A DNA stretch of 41,837 nucleotides from positions 1-41,837 of the forward strand of contig MUCT01000035.1 in NCBI GenBank assembly GCA_002816585.1, given 5' to 3'. Below are positions 1 through 8,015 of the stretch, piece by piece. The position numbers were made by a program, and so were the translations under genes. The stretch comes from SAR202 cluster bacterium Io17-Chloro-G6. Lineage in GTDB: Bacteria > Chloroflexota > Dehalococcoidia > UBA3495. The first letter of the stretch is position 1; every line of letters begins with the position of its first letter. The notes beneath the pieces are model-generated. The model was not told where the DNA came from. It did not search any database and worked only from the letters and a program-made list of their open reading frames with translations.

Positions 1-1
1 G

Positions 2-742
2 CTTAGAGAGAAGACCTCGGGCGGTACAATTTTAAACCGCCGCTACCGCTGCGGCTCTACCGCCTCTGTGGCACATTATTACTCCGCCGTTTACACGAAT
101 ACGCCTGACATCAGAAAAACCGTTGCGGTCGAAGTCGATAAACTAGGCACAGAAGTAGCGCTTCAAGTGATAGCTGGATTAACGGCTCAAGCGCCAACCT
201 TTACTCCAATTCCGACCTCGACCCCAACGCCGACACCAACGCCGACTCCGACCCCAAGGCCAACGCCGACTCCGACCCTGACTCCCACCGCAACTCTTAC
301 CCCAACTCCAACTCCGACCCCGACTCCGACGCCAACCCCGACGCCAACTCCTACACTAACGCCAACTCCAACTCCAACACCAACGCCGCCTCGTTTAGTA
401 GCTCAGCCATACGTGGCCGCCGACGGCGTAGAGGTTACGTTGGATTCACTTAGCATGACTAGAGAAGAGATAATCGTAACTGTGACGGTTTCATATACCT
501 TGAAAAATGGCACTCAGGAAACCAAACAAGAAATGGGATGGAAGGTGTTTAAGGTGTTGATCGAAGAAACTGAGGGCCCCTATTTCGGCCTTGAAGGACC
601 GCTGCTCCCCGGTCAATCAATAACCCGGAGTGCTACTTTCAACGTGGCGGTGCCAAATGGCCTGTTGCTCTTCGCATATCCGTCGTTGATCAGCGACACC
701 AGATGGGACGACGATGATTTGATCTGGATTATTACCCCATGA
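2..742 (+). CDS. Thr-Pro repeat linker protein, 5'-partial
   Basis: The reading frame is open to the left edge of the window, so the true start probably lies outside; a GTG at 68 is a possible internal start but has no clear Shine-Dalgarno. Counting from 68, residues 1-44 form a short unrecognised segment, residues about 45-108 are an almost pure Thr-Pro (TPTP) repeat, and residues 109-224 form a mainly beta segment rich in V/T/I that resembles an extracytoplasmic beta-sandwich. Such TP linkers are common in secreted or surface Chloroflexota proteins and usually join a catalytic or anchoring domain to a binding domain. The missing N-terminus would decide the function. I do not recognise the C-terminal domain with confidence. 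The ACN/CCN codon repetition makes the linker DNA itself a degenerate 6-bp repeat. Confidence 0.6.
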   Translation, partial: LREKTSGGTILNRRYRCGSTASVAHYYSAVYTNTPDIRKTVAVEVDKLGTEVALQVIAGLTAQAPTFTPIPTSTPTPTPTPTPTPRPTPTPTLTPTATLTPTPTPTPTPTPTPTPTPTLTPTPTPTPTPPRLVAQPYVAADGVEVTLDSLSMTREEIIVTVTVSYTLKNGTQETKQEMGWKVFKVLIEETEGPYFGLEGPLLPGQSITRSATFNVAVPNGLLLFAYPSLISDTRWDDDDLIWIITP

Positions 743-810
743 GCGATCGATTGATAACTCGCGTCCAACCCGGCTGGTCAGACAGAAAGAGATGAATTAG
801 GCGCGGGCTC

Positions 811-1323
811 TCAAGTGAGCTCGAATATTCCGCCGCTTGGGCGCCTTGGATTTGAGATTCGTAAACAGCAGGTTGAGAGTTTGACTTTCCTCACAAGTTC
901 CGGATTCCAACCGGCTGATGCCTCGTCTCGGAATGCCCTATCACGGAAGCTCTCTTGAATGCGCGTCGACAGGACGTAGTCACATGACGATGGAAATAAC
1001 GTCATCGAAGAACTGCCATGAATCTTGTTGGCGTCTAGGTATTCGATGAGCAGGCCCAGAGTCGTATACACGTCCACCGGTTTGGTGACCCGAACCTCCA
1101 GGCCTGTCTCGTCCAATACTTCTATGACACAGGTTTCGGCAGCGCTTCCTCCGCCGACCATCCCGCCGCCTGGGAGACACCAACGGCCGTTATCCTCCTG
1201 GTGGGTCCGCAATTTCTTGTCCCTCGTATCCTCGTCCCTTGTATCATAAAAGACCAACGCCTAAGCGCTCGGCTGCAACACGCCTTGTTTCCTGGTCCAT
1301 TCACCGAATATCAGCTTACTCAT
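811..1323 (-). pseudogene. decayed NUDIX hydrolase
   Basis: Reading from an ATG at 1323-1321, the frame gives MSKLIFGEWTRKQGVLQPSA, then a TAG (1263-1261), then ALVFYDTRDEDTRD and on to a NUDIX box (GRWCLPGGG...EVLDETGLEV). The piece before the stop matches the usual start of MutT-like proteins, so the stop looks like a Ser-to-amber change inside a once continuous gene. The NUDIX box is also damaged: the glutamate five residues after the glycine and the Arg of the RE pair are gone, while the later E and DE remain. Residues after the box drift from family consensus. A 9-nt near-repeat encodes DTRDEDTRD. A TTG at 1257 could restart translation to give 148 aa, but the damaged metal-binding motif argues against activity. 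Confidence 0.6.
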
Positions 1324-1463
1324 TTAAAAGATCTTCGCCGAGTCTTTGTCGGGTCCCAGGATCTTGAGGCTCCGCTTAATCTCAGAAATTTAGGCTTGAC
1401 TGTACAGTGCCCAGGCGGCACGATTTATACACGAGACTCAGCGTTCCATGCGGGTGAACTCGA

Positions 1464-1835
1464 TTGTCGGCCTACTTAAGAAACAGAACTATAGTCAAAG
1501 TTTTGCGGCTCAACAGGGTGGGAATCGTTTTGGCCAGCCTCTGGCTCATCGTATTGATCGCAGCCGTGGCCGGCACTATTTACCGTGAGATTGACGGCCC
1601 GTCCATTAGGTCTACCGTCGCCGAGAACGTGATCCTCACCGGTGAAATTTCTACCCTCAATAGTGATCTGGATTCGGCTCATGGAATGATTGACCAACTG
1701 AACGCCGATTTAAAGGTTGTCCGATCTGACAATGCCAGCCTCAAACGGCAGCTCGAATCATATTTTTCATATGCTCCTCTGACTCAGATTGGACGTAACC
1801 CCGGCGCCGCCCTCGACATCCTCTTTCTCCGCTAA
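1464..1835 (+). CDS. small membrane-anchored coiled-coil protein
   Basis: A 123-aa protein not assigned to a family. Residues about 18-38 (VGIVLASLWLIVLIAAVAG) form one hydrophobic segment preceded by Arg/Lys residues, so the N-terminus should be cytoplasmic and the rest outside. Residues about 50-98 are heptad-like (ENVILTGEISTLNSDLDSA and so on) and predict a coiled coil, like the membrane-anchor subunits of the FtsB/FtsL type, though I see no specific match. The start used is TTG at 1464 with a weak GGGTGA upstream; other starts are possible. It stands alone between the NUDIX wreck and the promoter of the next gene. Coding status is likely but not certain. Confidence 0.45.
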   Translation: MSAYLRNRTIVKVLRLNRVGIVLASLWLIVLIAAVAGTIYREIDGPSIRSTVAENVILTGEISTLNSDLDSAHGMIDQLNADLKVVRSDNASLKRQLESYFSYAPLTQIGRNPGAALDILFLR

Positions 1836-1887
1836 ACATCTGCAGACAGCCGGCCGTTGGCCCGCCCCTCTCACCATAGGCCCCACG

Positions 1888-1915
1888 TTGACTACTTTCA
1901 GCCACTCTCTATAAT
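1888..1915 (+). promoter_or_regulatory. promoter for the 1991 gene
   Basis: TTGACT (1888-1893), 16-bp spacer, TATAAT (1910-1915): near-consensus housekeeping promoter about 70 nt before the start codon at 1991. It probably drives both luciferase-like genes. Confidence 0.65.
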
Positions 1916-1990
1916 AGCGTCAACTAGCCTAAAGCCGAGTTTGCTCCGCTGCCCGGAACTGCTGCCAGGAGCGGCCACTGAGAGGGGTTT

Positions 1991-3136
1991 ATGAAATTCG
2001 GGTTGTTCTACCAGATACAGGTTCCCAAACCATGGGACGAAGAAAGTGAAGCCAGACGCATTTGGGAAGCCCTAGACCAGATTGCCTATGCCGAAGAGAT
2101 GGGCTACGACAGCGTTTGGTTCTCGGAGCACCATTTCCGCCCGGTCTGGTCCCACAATAGCGCTCCGGACCTAACCTTGGCCGCGGTGAGCCAGCGCACC
2201 TCCCGCATCCGCTTGGGCGTGGGAGTGGTCTTGGCGCCCATCCATCACCCGCTGCACACGGCAGCCCGCATGGCCACCCTGGACATACTCAGCAACGGCC
2301 GGGTGGACGTGGGCCTGGGCCGCACCGGGTATCCATACCAGCTGACGCCTTACGGGACGCAATTGGAAGACACGAGAGGAATGTGGGAGGAGTTCGCCCA
2401 GGTCTTGCCTAGAATCTGGACCGAAGAGATCGTCTCCCATGAGGGCAGGTACTACCAGATTCCACCCCGGCAGGTGCTTCCCAAGCCCCTACAAAAACCC
2501 CATCCGCCGCTCTGGTCAGCCTGCTCCAGCGATGAGACCACCCGTACCGCCGCCGAACTTGGCTTGGGAGCCCTGGTCGGCAGTGAAGGGGGGCCGGATA
2601 AAGTGGGTGACGTTCTCCAGTTACACCAGGAGATGCAGAAATCAGCCAAACCGGCTGGAGGAATGGTAAACAACCATAATGCCCTTATGACCGCCGGCTT
2701 TTGTCATGAAGACGCCAAGGAAATCGAGGGCCGGGGCACGGAGTTGATCGGGTGGTACATGGACCAACAGCGGGAGCGGGCCCGCTTGGTATGGCAGGGC
2801 GTTGACCCGGCGACGGTACCTCCCGATTATCAAGGGTATTACGAGCGGGACATGAAATTGGCCGCCGGCCCACATCCCGGAGACGCCACCGCCAGCGAGG
2901 TCGTGGGGCGGGGCACCTCTTTCTGCGTGGGCACACCCGACCAATGCATCAAGTTCTTCGAGAGTTATGAGGAGATGGGGATAGAGCAGGTTTTCTTGCT
3001 ATCCGCCATCGGTCCGGCCAGACACGAAGAGGTGATGAACACCCTTTCCATGTTCGGCAAGCATGTCATTCCCCATTTCAGGGCCAAGGAGCAGGCTCAG
3101 GCATCGTCGGGAATATCCTCTGCCGCCAACGACTAA
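1991..3136 (+). CDS. luciferase-like flavin-dependent oxidoreductase
   Basis: A 381-aa member of the luciferase-like monooxygenase (LLM) superfamily, a TIM barrel using reduced FMN or F420 to oxidise small organic molecules. The N-terminus MKFGLFYQIQ is the first barrel strand; the SEHHF motif at residues 46-50 is the active-site EHH typical of the FMN-dependent bacterial-luciferase branch; strands RIRLGVGVVLAPIHHPL and GRVDVGLGRTGY follow. The C-terminus is the usual helix ending in MFGKHVIPHFR. Start ATG follows GAGAGGGG. The next gene, 46 nt downstream, is another LLM from a different branch, so the two are probably co-transcribed. Substrate cannot be told. Expansion of this superfamily is a known trait of SAR202-type Chloroflexota. 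Confidence 0.88.
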   Translation: MKFGLFYQIQVPKPWDEESEARRIWEALDQIAYAEEMGYDSVWFSEHHFRPVWSHNSAPDLTLAAVSQRTSRIRLGVGVVLAPIHHPLHTAARMATLDILSNGRVDVGLGRTGYPYQLTPYGTQLEDTRGMWEEFAQVLPRIWTEEIVSHEGRYYQIPPRQVLPKPLQKPHPPLWSACSSDETTRTAAELGLGALVGSEGGPDKVGDVLQLHQEMQKSAKPAGGMVNNHNALMTAGFCHEDAKEIEGRGTELIGWYMDQQRERARLVWQGVDPATVPPDYQGYYERDMKLAAGPHPGDATASEVVGRGTSFCVGTPDQCIKFFESYEEMGIEQVFLLSAIGPARHEEVMNTLSMFGKHVIPHFRAKEQAQASSGISSAAND

Positions 3137-3181
3137 ACGGACGATCAAATAACCAGGCCAAATAATATCTGGAGATGTCCC

Positions 3182-4066
3182 ATGAAAACAGGCGTTGTGT
3201 TCCCCCAAACGGAGATTGGCGCCGACCCAGCCGCGGTGCGCGATTACGTCCAGGCCGCCGAAGGACTGGGATATTCCCACCTGTTGGTCTACGACCACGT
3301 TCTGGGCGCCGACACCAGCCATCACGCCAATTGGCAGGGGGGCTACACCTCTGAGTCCATGTTCCACGAGCCTTTCGTGCTCTTCGGCTACCTGGCCGGT
3401 ATTACCAGCAAGCTGGAATTGGTAACGGCAGTGTTGATCTTGGGTCAGCGGCAGACGGCCCTGGTTGCCAAGCAAGCCGCCGAGGTGGACCTCCTCACCG
3501 GTGGGAGGCTTCGTCTGGGGGTTGGCGTGGGTTGGAACCATGTAGAGTACGAAGCGCTGAACCAGGACTTCGGAAATCGCGGGCGCCGCTATGCGGAACA
3601 GGTAAATCTGCTGCGGGAATTCTGGACCAAGGACGTGGTCGGTTTCGAGGGCCAGTATCACAAGGTCAGCTACGCCGGTGTGAATCCACAACCAGTGCAG
3701 CGGCCGATCCCCATCTGGATGGGCGCGGGGGCTAGGGCAAATCCTGTGCCCACCGACCGGGTGCTCCGGAGAGTCGCACGCCTTGCCGATGGCTGGTTCC
3801 CCCAGATGCAGCCGGGCGACGACGCCAAGGCAACAGTCGAGAGGCTAAAGACTTTTGCCAGTGAGGCGGGGCGCGATGCTGCCGAGATCGGCATGGAAGC
3901 CCGGATCAACTTGGCCGACGGAAACCCCGAGTTCTGGCAGGGACAGGCAAGGGCATGGCAGGAAATGGGTGCAACCCACGTTTCAGTTAACACCATGAGG
4001 GCCGGCTTGAATTCCCCTAAAGAACACATCAACGCCATACAGCAATTCAAAGAAGTGGTTGGCTAG
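3182..4066 (+). CDS. LLM-class F420-type oxidoreductase
   Basis: A 294-aa protein of the luciferase-like superfamily, resembling the F420-dependent branch: YDHVLGAD at about residues 38-45, the strand LGVGVGWNHVEYEALN near 117-132, PIPIWMGAG near 176-184 and a short C-terminal helix. The family carries out hydride transfers with F420 or FMN on substrates that are mostly unknown. ATG follows GGAG with 8-nt spacing. It sits 46 nt after another LLM gene with no terminator between them. It differs strongly from its neighbour in length and motif, so the pair is not a recent duplication; it could be a two-enzyme pathway or simply clustering. The convergent kinase gene ends 42 nt downstream. Confidence 0.87.
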   Translation: MKTGVVFPQTEIGADPAAVRDYVQAAEGLGYSHLLVYDHVLGADTSHHANWQGGYTSESMFHEPFVLFGYLAGITSKLELVTAVLILGQRQTALVAKQAAEVDLLTGGRLRLGVGVGWNHVEYEALNQDFGNRGRRYAEQVNLLREFWTKDVVGFEGQYHKVSYAGVNPQPVQRPIPIWMGAGARANPVPTDRVLRRVARLADGWFPQMQPGDDAKATVERLKTFASEAGRDAAEIGMEARINLADGNPEFWQGQARAWQEMGATHVSVNTMRAGLNSPKEHINAIQQFKEVVG

Positions 4067-4107
4067 AGGGTTGACCCCAAGACAGTTATTGGAACCCGGC
4101 CCTGCTT

Positions 4108-6051
4108 CTACTGGCGGGCGCCGCATACCGCGTCTCCGGCTTTTAAGGGAAGTTTCACAGTGAAAGAGGTTCCAACGCCCAATTGGCTGGAGACCTCCAG
4201 TCTGCCATTATGCTTGCCAATGATCTGCTGGCAGACCGCCAGACCTAGACCGGTGCCTTGAATCTTGGTCGTGTATAGCGGGTTAAAGAGCTTTTCCAAC
4301 TCCTCGGGGCTCATCCCAGTGCCGGTGTCGGTAAATGTAATTTCTACCGATGATCCCAACACTTTAACTCCAATGGTTAATACTCCGCCTTGGCGCATGG
4401 CCTCTTGGGCATTCATAGCCAAGTTGGAAAACACCCTAACCAACTGGTCATGGTCCGCTTCGAGTTCCACATCTTCTTCATCAAATTCATTGACCACCGT
4501 GATCCCTTCGGGCGCCCCAATTCCCCAAACAGCCGATTCGAGCGCACTTCCCAGTCCGACCATTGAGTATGTAGGAGGGGAAATCCTGGTGAAAAAGAGC
4601 AGGTCTCCGATAATTTTGTCACATTGCGTTACGCATTCGTCCATTATGCCTAGAGATTCGGCAACCCTGGGCTCTGTTGTAAGCAAGTCAGACTTCACCA
4701 ACCTTGCTTTCAAGAAATACACGCCATTACGAATCGCGCCCAATGGGTTGCGGAGATCGTGGGCGACGCCTCCGGACAGTTCGCCAATGGCTGCCATCTT
4801 CTCAGTGCGGACCAATTGGTTCTGGGCCTCCAGCAGTCGAGCATTGGATTGCTCCAATTCCTCGGTCCGCTCGAATACACGCATCTCCAAGTTCCGGTTC
4901 GCCTGCTCCAGTTGAGAGTTTTTCTCGTTGAGGCTATCCGCCATCCGATTGAACTCGAAGGCCAAAGTACCCATCTCGTCTCCGGAGCTCTCTTCCATCC
5001 TGACAGACAGGTTGCCATTTCCGATCTCAACCGCTCCATCCCGCACGCGCAGTATTCGCCGCGTTATGGACCTAGTCACCACGAAGCCGACACCCAACAC
5101 CAGGAGCACCAACGCCGCTGTCACCACAATGTGGTTGGCGATCAACTGGTCTCGTAATCGGACCACAGGCGAGGTGTTCAAAACTACACCGAATATTCCT
5201 TGGGTGCCGCCTTCCAACTCCACCGGCGCGTAAGCGGCCCGTTGCTTACGCTCTCCCAGTGCCGCCGTTCCAAGGGACACCTGGCCGGACTTGGCCATGG
5301 CCACCATTTTGTTGTCGGGCAATACCGGGATTGGGCTTAGTTTGTCCGATGGTGACCATGATGTGGCGGCAACATTGCCACCTTCATCAAAGACCATCAA
5401 CAGAATATCGGACCGGTCAAAGTTCAGTTGAGCAAGAACTTCGGCGTCGATCACCTTTCCAACAACGATCGAGCCCATGAGACCTGCGGAGTCCTTAAGC
5501 GGACGAACCGCGGTCATTAACCACCCCGAGGGTGAATTCACCATTCTGACCACATCAAGCTCAGCCAGGCCCAATTGTTGCAGTTCTTTGATTTCTAATT
5601 CGTCAAATACACCTTGGTACTCCTGCTCATGCCCAATAACAACGCCATTCACATCGACGACATGGATGTGCTGCAGCCCCAAACGTGCCCTCGCAGCCAG
5701 CAAGCTGGATGCAATGACCGGTTGATCGCCTCTACGAACCGCATTGAGTAAGATTGAATTGAAAGCGATGCTATCGGCCGAATCGTTAAGTTCGTCTTCA
5801 AAATTTTGGAACTGCTGGCCGATCAGTTCCACTTCCTCTGCCAGGCGTTCTACCGCGATTACCGAGGCTAGGCGGTTGAGGCCGGTGACAGTCAGAGGAA
5901 GAGTAACCACCAGTGTCAGGGCCAGTGGAACAACCACCAATAGGATCAACTTGGTGGAAAACGAAAGGTCTCTCAGGACGGGGACCCTGAGAAGACTCAG
6001 ATGGGCTTGTTTCCGGCCCGGTTGCCGGGGAGACAGGAGGGGAAGGTTCAT
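4108..6051 (-). CDS. membrane sensor histidine kinase (HAMP)
   Basis: A 647-aa sensor kinase. Transmembrane helix 1 lies at about 33-57; an extracytoplasmic domain of about 250 residues (58-305) looks like a double Cache-type sensor (HIHVVDVNGVVIGHE, then SGWLMTAVRPLKDSAGLMGS); helix 2 is about 307-326; HAMP about 327-380; a coiled coil to about 415; the HisKA box GELSGGVAHDLRNPLG has phospho-acceptor His431; the ATPase shows the N box NLAMNAQEAM (543-552), DTGTGM (575-580) and GTGLGLAV (599-606). All catalytic motifs are intact. Its ATG overlaps the TGA of the upstream binding-protein gene by 4 nt (ATGA), so the two are translationally coupled. No response regulator is adjacent, so the partner must be encoded elsewhere. 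Confidence 0.92.
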   Translation of the reverse strand: MNLPLLSPRQPGRKQAHLSLLRVPVLRDLSFSTKLILLVVVPLALTLVVTLPLTVTGLNRLASVIAVERLAEEVELIGQQFQNFEDELNDSADSIAFNSILLNAVRRGDQPVIASSLLAARARLGLQHIHVVDVNGVVIGHEQEYQGVFDELEIKELQQLGLAELDVVRMVNSPSGWLMTAVRPLKDSAGLMGSIVVGKVIDAEVLAQLNFDRSDILLMVFDEGGNVAATSWSPSDKLSPIPVLPDNKMVAMAKSGQVSLGTAALGERKQRAAYAPVELEGGTQGIFGVVLNTSPVVRLRDQLIANHIVVTAALVLLVLGVGFVVTRSITRRILRVRDGAVEIGNGNLSVRMEESSGDEMGTLAFEFNRMADSLNEKNSQLEQANRNLEMRVFERTEELEQSNARLLEAQNQLVRTEKMAAIGELSGGVAHDLRNPLGAIRNGVYFLKARLVKSDLLTTEPRVAESLGIMDECVTQCDKIIGDLLFFTRISPPTYSMVGLGSALESAVWGIGAPEGITVVNEFDEEDVELEADHDQLVRVFSNLAMNAQEAMRQGGVLTIGVKVLGSSVEITFTDTGTGMSPEELEKLFNPLYTTKIQGTGLGLAVCQQIIGKHNGRLEVSSQLGVGTSFTVKLPLKAGDAVCGARQ

Positions 6052-6887
6052 CGCACCGCCAGTAGTCCCTGCTTGGCCAAAATTCCTTTAACCACCGAAC
6101 CGGTTATGAAGTCGACGAATCCCTGAACCTCATTGAATTTTTCAGGTAAGAAAGCGACTCCCAAGCTGCGGGATGGCAATGGGTAATCGCCTCCTGAGTC
6201 TGCCGGATGTAGGCCGTCCAGGGCAACGGGATTCACGGATAGAGCGCCGGAAACGACGCCGCTGTACGCCAGGTATCCTATGGCGTTGGTAGCCTGATTA
6301 AGGGCATCCTTCGCGTCGGATTCGCTGGTCATGAGCACGGCCGTCTTGCTAAATGGAGTATCACCCAAAATTCCCGTGCGCATGATCTTGGTGTTGCTGT
6401 CTTCTTCCTCCCTGACAATCAGCCTAATGAGCGCGTCGGGTCCGCCAATTGAAGCCCAGTTGTCGATCTCGCCGGTGAAGATGGCGCGCACCTGTTCCAC
6501 GGTCAGATTGGAAAGAGGCAGGTCCGGGCTGGTCACCACCGCCACCCTCTCTTCAGCAAAGGTGATGTATTTAATCCCAGTCTCAATTTCCGATTCCTGT
6601 GGCCTGCGCGACATCGCTCCCAGGTCCAAAACGTCTCCGGTAACTCCCTTCACTCCTCCCCCTGATCCCGACCCTTCCAAGAACTTGAAGGAAAGATCGG
6701 TGTGGACCTTGGAGTACTCATCAGCCAAGCCCCGAAGAACACCGGTAGTGCCGCCGGCTCCCGAGATACGGATCTCCACACTGCCCGGTTCGGCGGCAAC
6801 AACTCCAGTTTCCACGTTTTCAGATGCGCAAGCGACGGCAGCAGTAATAATCACTGCTATTAGCAAAATCAGGTTGAACGACTTCAT
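6048..6887 (-). CDS. PstS-type periplasmic-binding lipoprotein
   Basis: A 279-aa substrate-binding protein of the phosphate-binding (PstS-like, type II) fold. I chose the ATG at 6887 because it puts a textbook lipoprotein signal at the N-terminus: MKSFN, a hydrophobic stretch, then the lipobox AVAC with the lipidated Cys near residue 20. Upstream in-frame starts (to 7007) would bury the signal. The mature part opens with ISGAGGTTGVLRGLADEY and contains the family's FLEGSGSGGGVKG and LDLGAMSRRPQESE motifs, then NLTVEQVRAIFTGEIDNW. The protein should bind an oxyanion or similar small ligand outside the membrane. No permease or ATPase gene is near; the only partner is the coupled sensor kinase, suggesting ligand sensing and not uptake. 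Confidence 0.85.
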   Translation of the reverse strand: MKSFNLILLIAVIITAAVACASENVETGVVAAEPGSVEIRISGAGGTTGVLRGLADEYSKVHTDLSFKFLEGSGSGGGVKGVTGDVLDLGAMSRRPQESEIETGIKYITFAEERVAVVTSPDLPLSNLTVEQVRAIFTGEIDNWASIGGPDALIRLIVREEEDSNTKIMRTGILGDTPFSKTAVLMTSESDAKDALNQATNAIGYLAYSGVVSGALSVNPVALDGLHPADSGGDYPLPSRSLGVAFLPEKFNEVQGFVDFITGSVVKGILAKQGLLAVR

Positions 6888-7199
6888 TCTCAACTGTTGT
6901 ACCCCTGCAGATTGGCCAGTTTTCGGGACGGCCTGAACCCGGTTTTCCGGACAGCATTTCCGTACGTTGGCCCGAATAGATTTACCCGACATGATTGTTT
7001 CATCCACTAGACCGCCAGCGAAGTGCCGTTAGGCTCAGATTTCTACTCCCCTTCGACCCCTGGTTGACCGCAGACGGCCGTTACATCGGCCGATTGGGGC
7101 CATTTTTTTTATATTCTGGCTCGGGGTTGCTTACCCAGTTCGCCAAGGCTATGATTTTTGCGGGACTTCTTAATTATCAAAATCGGATTACCTGGACTC

Positions 7200-7934
7200 A
7201 TGTGCGGTCGATTTACCCTCACCTCCAACTTGGACGAGCTACAGGGCCGGTTCGGGTTCTTGTCTGAGTTCACCGGCTCTCAGTTCTTCGATCATGGTCC
7301 CAGATATAACATCGCGCCCACCCAACCGGTCTTAACAGTCACCAACGACGGCCAGCGGAGGGGCGCAGTCATGCGCTGGGGTCTCGTGCCTTTTTGGGCC
7401 AAAGACCTCAAGGTGGGCGCCCGAATGATCAACGCCGTTGGAGAAACGGTTTCGGCCAAACCGGCGTTCAGGGCTGCATTCAAGAGACGTCGCTGTTTGG
7501 TCTTGGCCAACGGATTCTACGAATGGAGAACAGAGGGCAAGCTCAAGATTCCCACTTTTATCTACGCACGGAACCATGACCCTCTAGCCTTCGCCGGACT
7601 GTGGGAGACGTGGAAATCTCCCGAGGGACCGGTGATCAAGTCTTGCACCATCATCACCACAGCGGCTAACTCCCTAATTCAGCCGTTGCACCACCGCATG
7701 CCCGTCATATTGTCCGAGGAGACTCAGGCCCTGTGGCTGGACCCGCTGACCGAAGACCCAACAACGCTGGAGCCTTTGCTGGTCTCTGCTCCGACTGAAT
7801 TGCTGACTTCCCATCAGGTGGCGGACACGGTCAATTCTGTGAAGAACCAGGGACCCGAATGCATCCTGCCCGTGACTGAACAACCCCCTGACCCTCAGGA
7901 CGACCGGCCAGAAAATACCCGGTTGTTTCCCTAG
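7200..7934 (+). CDS. SRAP/HMCES-family abasic-site protein
   Basis: A 244-aa SOS-response-associated peptidase (YedK/HMCES) protein, which forms a covalent thiazolidine link with abasic sites in single-stranded DNA through Cys2. The start at 7200 is fixed by this chemistry: M-C-G-R-F-T must begin with Met followed by the catalytic Cys, which is exposed after Met removal. Other family motifs are present: RYNIAPTQ, MRWGLVPFWAKD, NAVGETVSAKPAFR, the NGFYEW segment carrying the active-site Glu, and HHRMPVIL with the active-site His. Length is normal. It stands alone, with the MFS gene following 81 nt later. A longer frame open to 7158 would mask Cys2 and is rejected. Confidence 0.93.
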   Translation: MCGRFTLTSNLDELQGRFGFLSEFTGSQFFDHGPRYNIAPTQPVLTVTNDGQRRGAVMRWGLVPFWAKDLKVGARMINAVGETVSAKPAFRAAFKRRRCLVLANGFYEWRTEGKLKIPTFIYARNHDPLAFAGLWETWKSPEGPVIKSCTIITTAANSLIQPLHHRMPVILSEETQALWLDPLTEDPTTLEPLLVSAPTELLTSHQVADTVNSVKNQGPECILPVTEQPPDPQDDRPENTRLFP

Positions 7935-8015
7935 CCACTTCTCTCGTTCCGCTGGATAATATCTCCGCTGAAAACCGGCTGCCGCCATTCCGGCAACCCT
8001 GGCTAATATTCCTGC

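Noticed and set aside
1261..1263. TAG in the NUDIX gene as pyrrolysine
   Set aside because: The ancestral residue looks like Ser, the gene has other damage, and nothing suggests a Pyl system.
1201..1479. 92-codon plus-strand frame
   Set aside because: Antisense to the NUDIX relic and without a ribosome site or protein resemblance.
2999..3691. 230-codon minus-strand frame spanning the two LLM genes
   Set aside because: Antisense to two well-supported genes and without recognisable motifs.
7060..7125. Possible terminator or promoter near GGCCATTTTTTTTATATTC
   Set aside because: The stem is only four pairs and the -35 is missing, so neither reading is convincing.
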